Of a DNA stretch of 64,000 bases, positions 58,838 through 64,000 are shown one piece after another; position 1 is the stretch's first letter; every line of letters begins with the position of its first letter. The stretch is from Hypoxylon rubiginosum (taxonomy: Eukaryota; Ascomycota; Sordariomycetes; Xylariales; Hypoxylaceae). The stretch covers positions 310,001-374,000 of the forward strand of contig CADCXA010000068.1 of the NCBI GenBank assembly GCA_902806565.1, written 5' to 3'. The notes under the pieces are model-generated. The model was given only the letters and a program-made list of their open reading frames with translations, was not told the origin of the DNA and searched no databases. Position numbers and translations under genes: made by a program.

Positions 58838-61045
58838 ATGGCTGGCTACAATCGCCCTCTCAGCCTCTCAGGAAGGAGAGCCAGCGTCTTAGACTGTGAT
58901 GACGAGTTGAGTTTGGATACAACGAACCCCGGTCCTATTATTATAAATCAGCGAATGGATAAGATGATCCAGCAGCCTCGACCGAGAGGTCCGCCGACGC
59001 CCAGCATGAGCACACCGGCCGCGGAGTTCGAACAGCAAGTGACAGGATCTCCTCCCCCGCCCCCTACACCGGCAGCTTCGCCAGGGCCGACAGACGCGCA
59101 ACCCGACTGGAGCGACGCCGCCGACGATGAGGACTTCTTCCTCGCTCATGTGCGACAGCACTTCAAGAACTGTTCTGGGCCGCATAGAAATCGAATTCTT
59201 GCTGATTTATTAAACATGTGTACGACCCAGCAGCTCAGCTTTGTACATCAATTCGTGAGCCCGCTGCTAAAGAAGGACCCGTTCACCACCCTGCCGGACG
59301 AGCTGTGTTTGCGCATATTATCCTTCATTGACGATCCGCAGGTACTTGCGCGCGCCTCGCAGGTGTCTAGAAGGTGGAGGGATCTCCTAAGCGATGATAT
59401 GACATGGAAGAACCTATGCGACAAGCACGACTACGGCCGTCGTCTCTCCGAAGCTTCCTCTGGAATTCCACTGCCTACTTTGACCAGGCCGCCGGCTTTA
59501 CCCCTATCCAGTCTTGAATACAACCACAGTTTCCCTGGTACCCTTCCAGGTCCTTCCACTCTCAGCGCCATGTCTCGCGGTTTCGATCGAGTCGGAGAAA
59601 GCTCGTCAGCAGCTACTCGCCCTCAAATCCGATCATACAAGTCTCACTTCAAACAGAGGTACCTTGTAGAATCAGCATGGAGAACGGGTGGGCACAATAC
59701 TACACGAACTATCACGCAAGACGGCCGAGTTGTGACTAGTCTTCACTTGACGCCGAAGTACATCGTTGTCGCTCTCGATAACGCGAGGATCCACATCTTC
59801 GATCGGGAAGGCAATGCTCTTCGCACTCTCCAGGGCCACATTATGGGTGTTTGGGCCATGGTGCCGTGGGAAGATATTCTTGTCAGTGGTGGATGCGATC
59901 GTGACGTGCGGGTCTGGGACATGTCAACTGGGTATGTCTCTGTTTTATATGGTGTTAGTGGACCCTGCTAACCAGAATACTAGGAAATGCCTCTATACTT
60001 TGCGAGGCCATACGTCAACCGTGCGCTGTCTTAAGATGTCAGACGCGAATACGGCGATTTCTGGTTCGCGTGACACGACGTTGCGAGTCTGGGATATCAG
60101 ACAGGGTATTTGCAGAAATGTCCTTGTCGGCCATCAGGCGAGCGTGAGGTGTCTGGAAATCAAGGGCGACATAGTCGTCTCTGGAAGTTACGATTCGACG
60201 GCCAAGATTTGGAGTATTTCTGAAGGTAGATGTCTTCATACTCTTACGGGACATTTCAGCCAAATATACGCCATCGCATTCGACGGTAACAGAGTTGTAA
60301 CCGGAAGTTTGGACACGAGTGTGCGTGTCTGGGATGCCCACACTGGGTAAGTCTTCAGTGCATATGATAAGTTTCTGACGATTACGCTAACTTGTCTAAA
60401 AGTGAGGCCATAGCCGTTCTTCAAGGTCACACCTCCTTGGTAGGACAACTGCAGTTACGAGGCAACACGCTTGTCACAGGCGGTTCGGATGGATCTGTCA
60501 GAGTCTGGTCTCTTGAGAAGATGTGTCCTATCCACCGACTGGCAGCGCATGACAACAGCGTGACCAGCCTCCAATTTGACGATACGCGAATCGTCAGTGG
60601 TGGTAGCGACGGTAGAGTCAAGGTTTGGGATGTGAAGACAGGACATCTCGTACGAGAGCTCATTACAGCCGAGTCGGTTTGGAGAGTTGTCTTTGAGGAC
60701 GAGAAATGCATCGCAGTTGCTAATAGGGGTAGCAGAGTCATGATGGAGGTAAGTGGTTTCTTTGGCTATTCAACCTGGTTTTTTTTTTAAATATCTTTCT
60801 AACATAATCACTAGGTTTGGTCATTCTCTCCTCCTGAAGACGCATTCTGCGATAGGCCACTCTCGTTGCCCCAGAAGCTCGCCGAACCAGCTCCAACTCG
60901 ACCTCTTACAGGCGATTTTCGACGTTCTGCTCTGGGTTTGCCCGGCTCGGATGACGATTCGGGTAGTAGGGATGTCGACATGAGCGATGCCTGCCCATCT
61001 ACCGCTCCCCTCGTCGGGAATACGACATTTTTTCACGATGACTGA
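58838..61045 (+). CDS. F-box/WD40 protein, Cdc4-type SCF subunit
   Basis: Substrate receptor of an SCF ubiquitin ligase. Four exons (58838-59931, 59984-60346, 60403-60748, 60815-61045) give 678 codons exactly, 677 aa. The N-terminus is Pro/Ser-rich and disordered. A dimerisation-like helix follows (NRILADLLNMCTTQQLSFVH), then the F-box FTTLPDELCLRILSFIDDPQVLARASQVSRRWRDL (about 148-185). From about residue 300 there are WD40 repeats with VRVWD, LRVWD, AKIWS, VRVWD, VRVWS and VKVWD ends, roughly seven blades plus the closing VWSF, and then an acidic tail. Helix plus F-box plus blades resembles yeast Cdc4, S. pombe Pop1 and animal FBW7, which bind phosphodegrons. I cannot prove that it is the Cdc4 orthologue rather than a related F-box/WD protein, so no symbol is given. 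The last intron contains a poly-T run. Confidence 0.9.
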
Positions 61046-62073
61046 TTCTAACTTTTTCCCCGGAGGATAGTCCGCACTTCACACCTCAAATCCGCATGAA
61101 ATATCCTCTCGTATCATATCAGTTTTCTCGTTCAAGTTCATATTGAATCCTGGAGTAGTACCCGGCATATTGCATTGTCCTGGGCGTTGATGCATGGTGG
61201 CATTTATACCTCTGTTAGCATTGGTTACACACCATTGGAAGCGTTGGCAGGAGTTGGTTGGTTGAAAGGAGTGAGTGGCATATTATTTATTTATTTTTGG
61301 TAGGCTAGGGATTTGGGGGGGTTTCATCTCCAGCTCTAGAAGAAAGTCTGATAACCCCGAAATTGCATTTTACATACCATTGGCGCCGCGGGGAAGATGG
61401 GAAACGGTATCTCGGGCGTCTTATCGTCGAAGGACCGTAGGAAAGGTATTTTTGCTTGGCTCCGGACGAGTTGTATTAATGGGCGAACATGACACCGACG
61501 AAAAGAAGTATATGTGTACATGCCGAGACGGAACGAAGATAGGGCCTATAGATACCTAGTATAGGGGGTTGTCGATTATTAGATATCCATACAGTCAATC
61601 GAACCGCCCAAAGTCAAGTCCGATGTCTGCCGTTCTATTAAAGAATAGTATGCTAGCAGGTTCATGAGCAATATATGATGAGTGATGTCTACCTTGGTAA
61701 GGATTTTTGAGAAGGGCTAGTAATTTTTGTTATTTAAAGGGTACATTTGAGTATAGGCGTCGGTGCTTCAGTACTGGGTCACGACTTAAATGTCTTACTC
61801 TCGCATTGTTCTTTTCATATTATAAAACATGAGTACATAGGCACATACATATAGATACCTATTACCAGTCTCTCAGTCTAGACCAAGTGGATACTCCCGA
61901 TCGAATCTTGTAAGGGCCATTGAAAACACCGAAAGGCCATAACCACTCAGGCTCATTCTAGATATGTAGCAGATGTTCTTTTTATACATTCATGATACAA
62001 CCATGTCCAACTCTAGAAGTCGGCGCTTGGGTTTTCGTACGCGAACTTTCACTCTGTTCTAAGACTAGTCTAG
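61046..62073. other. Intergenic, convergent
   Basis: 3' flanks of the F-box and TPR-like genes. A plus-strand frame at 61275-61559 is unsupported. No RNA or repeat seen. Confidence 0.5.
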
Positions 62074-63264
62074 TCATATAGATCCCTTATCCCCGGCAAT
62101 CACCAACCACTCGTCCGCCAGGAACCGTCTATCCCGCCTCTCCCTCTCGCTCAGCCCCCCCTTGCCCCCGTCCTCCTCCAGCCGCCGCAGCTCAACACGG
62201 CTCATCTCCCGCGCCGCGCCCTCGGCGCCGCCGACGGCCGCGCGCTCCAGGAGGGCCACGCGCTCGGGGCCGTCGATCTCGCCCTCGAGCAGCTGCGCGT
62301 ACTGGTAGTACGCCTCGGCGCTGTCCAGCGCGGGGGTGGCCTCGCGCAGCAGCTCACGGGCGCGGTCCCGCCGGTCCCGTCGTAGATGGATCTTGGTCTG
62401 CGTCAGCACGGCGCTGGCGCGCCACTGCCACGCGCCGGGGCCGCCGGACGGGGGCGCGGACGCGGCGGCGTGGCTGGCCCGATCGAAGAACCGCAGTGCC
62501 CGCTCGTCGCCCGCGGGGGTGTCCTGGCGCGCGTGGATCAGGCCCATGGCGGTTAGGGCGTCCGCGAGGTAGTAAGCACCGTCGCCGCCGCGGTCTAGCC
62601 GTTTGGTACTAGACCTAGACGAGGAGGAAGAAGAAGAAGAGGAATAGGCCGAGGCTGCTAGCCTCTCGAGCGCCTCCTTCGCCGGCGCGAAGTGCGGGCG
62701 GTCCAGCAGGTCGCGCTCCAGGGCCAGGCGCGCCGCGGTCAGCACCGAGGGCGCGTGCCCCAGCATCACACCCGAGTGCATGATGTGCGTGGCGAGGTGG
62801 CCGGCGGTGCCCGACTGTATCAGAAAGGCGAACACGTAGTTCAACGTGCGCAGCGATACCTTGCCGTCATCTTGTGAGGAGGCGCCGCCGCTGTTGCCGT
62901 TGCTGGTCGTGATGGTGGGAGCGGTGGTGGTGAGGGCCCGCTGCCGCCATCCCGGGCTGTTCTCAATGGCGAAGGCAGCGTACCGGCGGCACGCCTCGAG
63001 GCACTCGGCCGCACTCACCTCGTCCGGTTGGATCATCGGGTGCTTGATGTATTCGGCCCAGAAGGAGAGGGGTGGGACGTCGGCGATAGTGAACCGGACC
63101 TTCTCGAAGCTGTTCCGGCCCGGCGGCACGCGGGCTCTCACAGTGGCTGGTCTGGAGTGGAGGATATGGCCGGCATGCCGAAAGAGCGGCAGTGGGGGGT
63201 TTCGGGTTACCTGCTGAATTGGAGTGTAGAGGCGGACTAGATGCCGGAGAGATGTAGTCATCAT
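62074..63264 (-). CDS. TPR-like protein, probably mitochondrial, unknown function
   Basis: Not recognised as a named protein. Single exon, 396 aa from the ATG at 63264 (an adjacent ATG at 63261 is equally good; the codon at 63273 is GTG). The N-terminus (MMTTSLRHLVRLYTPIQQVTR) is basic with few acids, a likely mitochondrial targeting peptide. The body has helical repeats resembling TPR/Sel1 units: AYYLADALTAMGLIHARQD, ERALRFFDRASHAA, WQWRASAVLTQTKIHLRRDRRDRARELLREA and AYYQYAQLLEGEIDGPERVALLERAA. A serine run (about residues 210-223) interrupts the middle and is encoded by a TCT/TCC repeat. Codons are very GC-rich. Helical-repeat proteins of this type often act as assembly or scaffold factors in mitochondria, but no partner can be named. 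Confidence 0.6.
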   Translation of the reverse strand: MMTTSLRHLVRLYTPIQQVTRNPPLPLFRHAGHILHSRPATVRARVPPGRNSFEKVRFTIADVPPLSFWAEYIKHPMIQPDEVSAAECLEACRRYAAFAIENSPGWRQRALTTTAPTITTSNGNSGGASSQDDGKVSLRTLNYVFAFLIQSGTAGHLATHIMHSGVMLGHAPSVLTAARLALERDLLDRPHFAPAKEALERLAASAYSSSSSSSSSRSSTKRLDRGGDGAYYLADALTAMGLIHARQDTPAGDERALRFFDRASHAAASAPPSGGPGAWQWRASAVLTQTKIHLRRDRRDRARELLREATPALDSAEAYYQYAQLLEGEIDGPERVALLERAAVGGAEGAAREMSRVELRRLEEDGGKGGLSERERRDRRFLADEWLVIAGDKGSI

Positions 63265-63793
63265 AGCTTCCACTTAGGCCCCTTGGGTCTTAGATTAGCT
63301 CAGATGAATTAGATCGTCTCATAAAGGGGTAACTGAGCGTTGGCGTGTAAGTGAGCCCACGCCAACGCCATCAAACGGTACAACAGTACGGCGGCACACA
63401 CGTCCCTACACAGTGCTAGATTCTCGCCTGAAGTCGAATTTGCATTCTACTAGTTCCGAGTAAATTTTCATCTCCAGATCACAATACGAAGCTTGTCGTA
63501 GATTAGACGTGAGTTCAAGATTAAGACTGAAAGATGAAAGATGAACTAAACGATAACTTAGTAAGAGAGCCAATAATTTTAGCTTGCATAGCTTGCCACT
63601 TTTAGCCTTTATCCCATCCTATCAGCCTATCGGGATTTGTTTATCTTATCAACAAACAAACCAAAAAAATGTTGCGAGATTCGTACTGAAGAAAACAGCC
63701 CACCAAACAAATAGACGCCTGCCCAGCCTATTCAACACTAGATCACTTGCGAACAATACACCCAATTGGCAATATAACTGATTGACGGTTAAT
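63265..63793. promoter_or_regulatory. Divergent promoter region at the right edge
   Basis: Head-to-head region between the TPR-like gene and the next gene. It contains a short duplicated ACTGAAAGATGAAAGATGAA stretch near 63525-63545. No other feature identified. Confidence 0.4.
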
Positions 63794-64000
63794 ATGACTC
63801 CTGTTACTAGGAGAAGCGCGAGGATCGCCGAAGATACCCTCGAGGGCGAATCAGCTCCACCGTCCTCAGATGCCGTGAATACGAGTGAAGCACCCCTCGC
63901 GAAGGATCCGGTCTCGCCGCGCGAGAAGCGCAAATCGACCGAAAACAGCATCATTAACGGAAGCGACCACGAGGACGGCGACGCCTCTCTGGACCCGACA
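63794..64000 (+). CDS. Unidentified nuclear-type protein, 5' part only
   Basis: An open frame runs from the ATG at 63794 to the window end (69 codons), so the gene is truncated by the window. The first residues MTPVTRRSARIAEDT carry an RRSARIA motif found in several chromatin and nuclear proteins. The rest is highly charged and Ser/Asp/Glu-rich, probably disordered (VSPREKRKSTENSII, DHEDGDASLD). No domain can be named from this part. Confidence 0.6.
   Translation, partial: MTPVTRRSARIAEDTLEGESAPPSSDAVNTSEAPLAKDPVSPREKRKSTENSIINGSDHEDGDASLDPT

Overview
The window is nuclear DNA of a filamentous ascomycete (Pezizomycotina, most likely a Sordariomycete). This rests on many short introns of 47-95 bp with GT...AG ends and CTAAC-like branch points, fungal-type ABC transporter motifs, Pth11-like rhodopsin-domain membrane proteins, and a set of conserved fungal genes. 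No bacterial, viral or organellar stretch was recognised. Gene models were built by eye from splice motifs and frame continuity. Those marked as resolved sum to whole codons.

Left part (1-26 kb) is gene-poor and accessory in character. It holds an FAD-dependent monooxygenase, a decayed NAD-epimerase fragment carrying a 9-bp repeat expansion, an 11-exon PDR-type ABC transporter, two SAT4/Pth11-like 7-TM proteins, two divergently transcribed cytochrome P450s, a SnoaL/NTF2-like small protein, a degenerate tRNA-like sequence, an orphan three-exon gene and a decayed short-chain dehydrogenase. Two oxygenase classes, a SnoaL-like protein and an efflux pump resemble the tailoring and export part of a secondary-metabolite or detoxification locus, but no PKS, NRPS or terpene cyclase is visible, so a cluster is only an inference.

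Right part (26.7-64 kb) is conserved housekeeping DNA: alternative NADH dehydrogenase, a 14.9-kb midasin (ribosome-assembly AAA ATPase), mitochondrial ribosomal protein bL12m, a ketopantoate-reductase family protein, CTD-kinase gamma subunit (Ctk3), pyrroline-5-carboxylate reductase, histone acetyltransferase Hat1, a ZIP metal transporter of the ZIP9/Atx2 type, a Cdc4-type F-box/WD40 protein, a TPR-like probable mitochondrial protein and the 5' end of another gene. These are unrelated in function and do not form an operon-like unit. A 184-bp MITE with about 54-bp terminal inverted repeats lies between HAT1 and the ZIP gene, and a 3.7-kb stretch without recognisable genes separates the ZIP and F-box genes.

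No clearly new biological system is evident. The items most worth a second look are the MITE, the in-frame lysine-run ORF after the Ctk3 stop codon, the two decayed reductase genes, the tRNA-like relic with an expanded variable arm, and the P450 / FAD-oxygenase / efflux neighbourhood.
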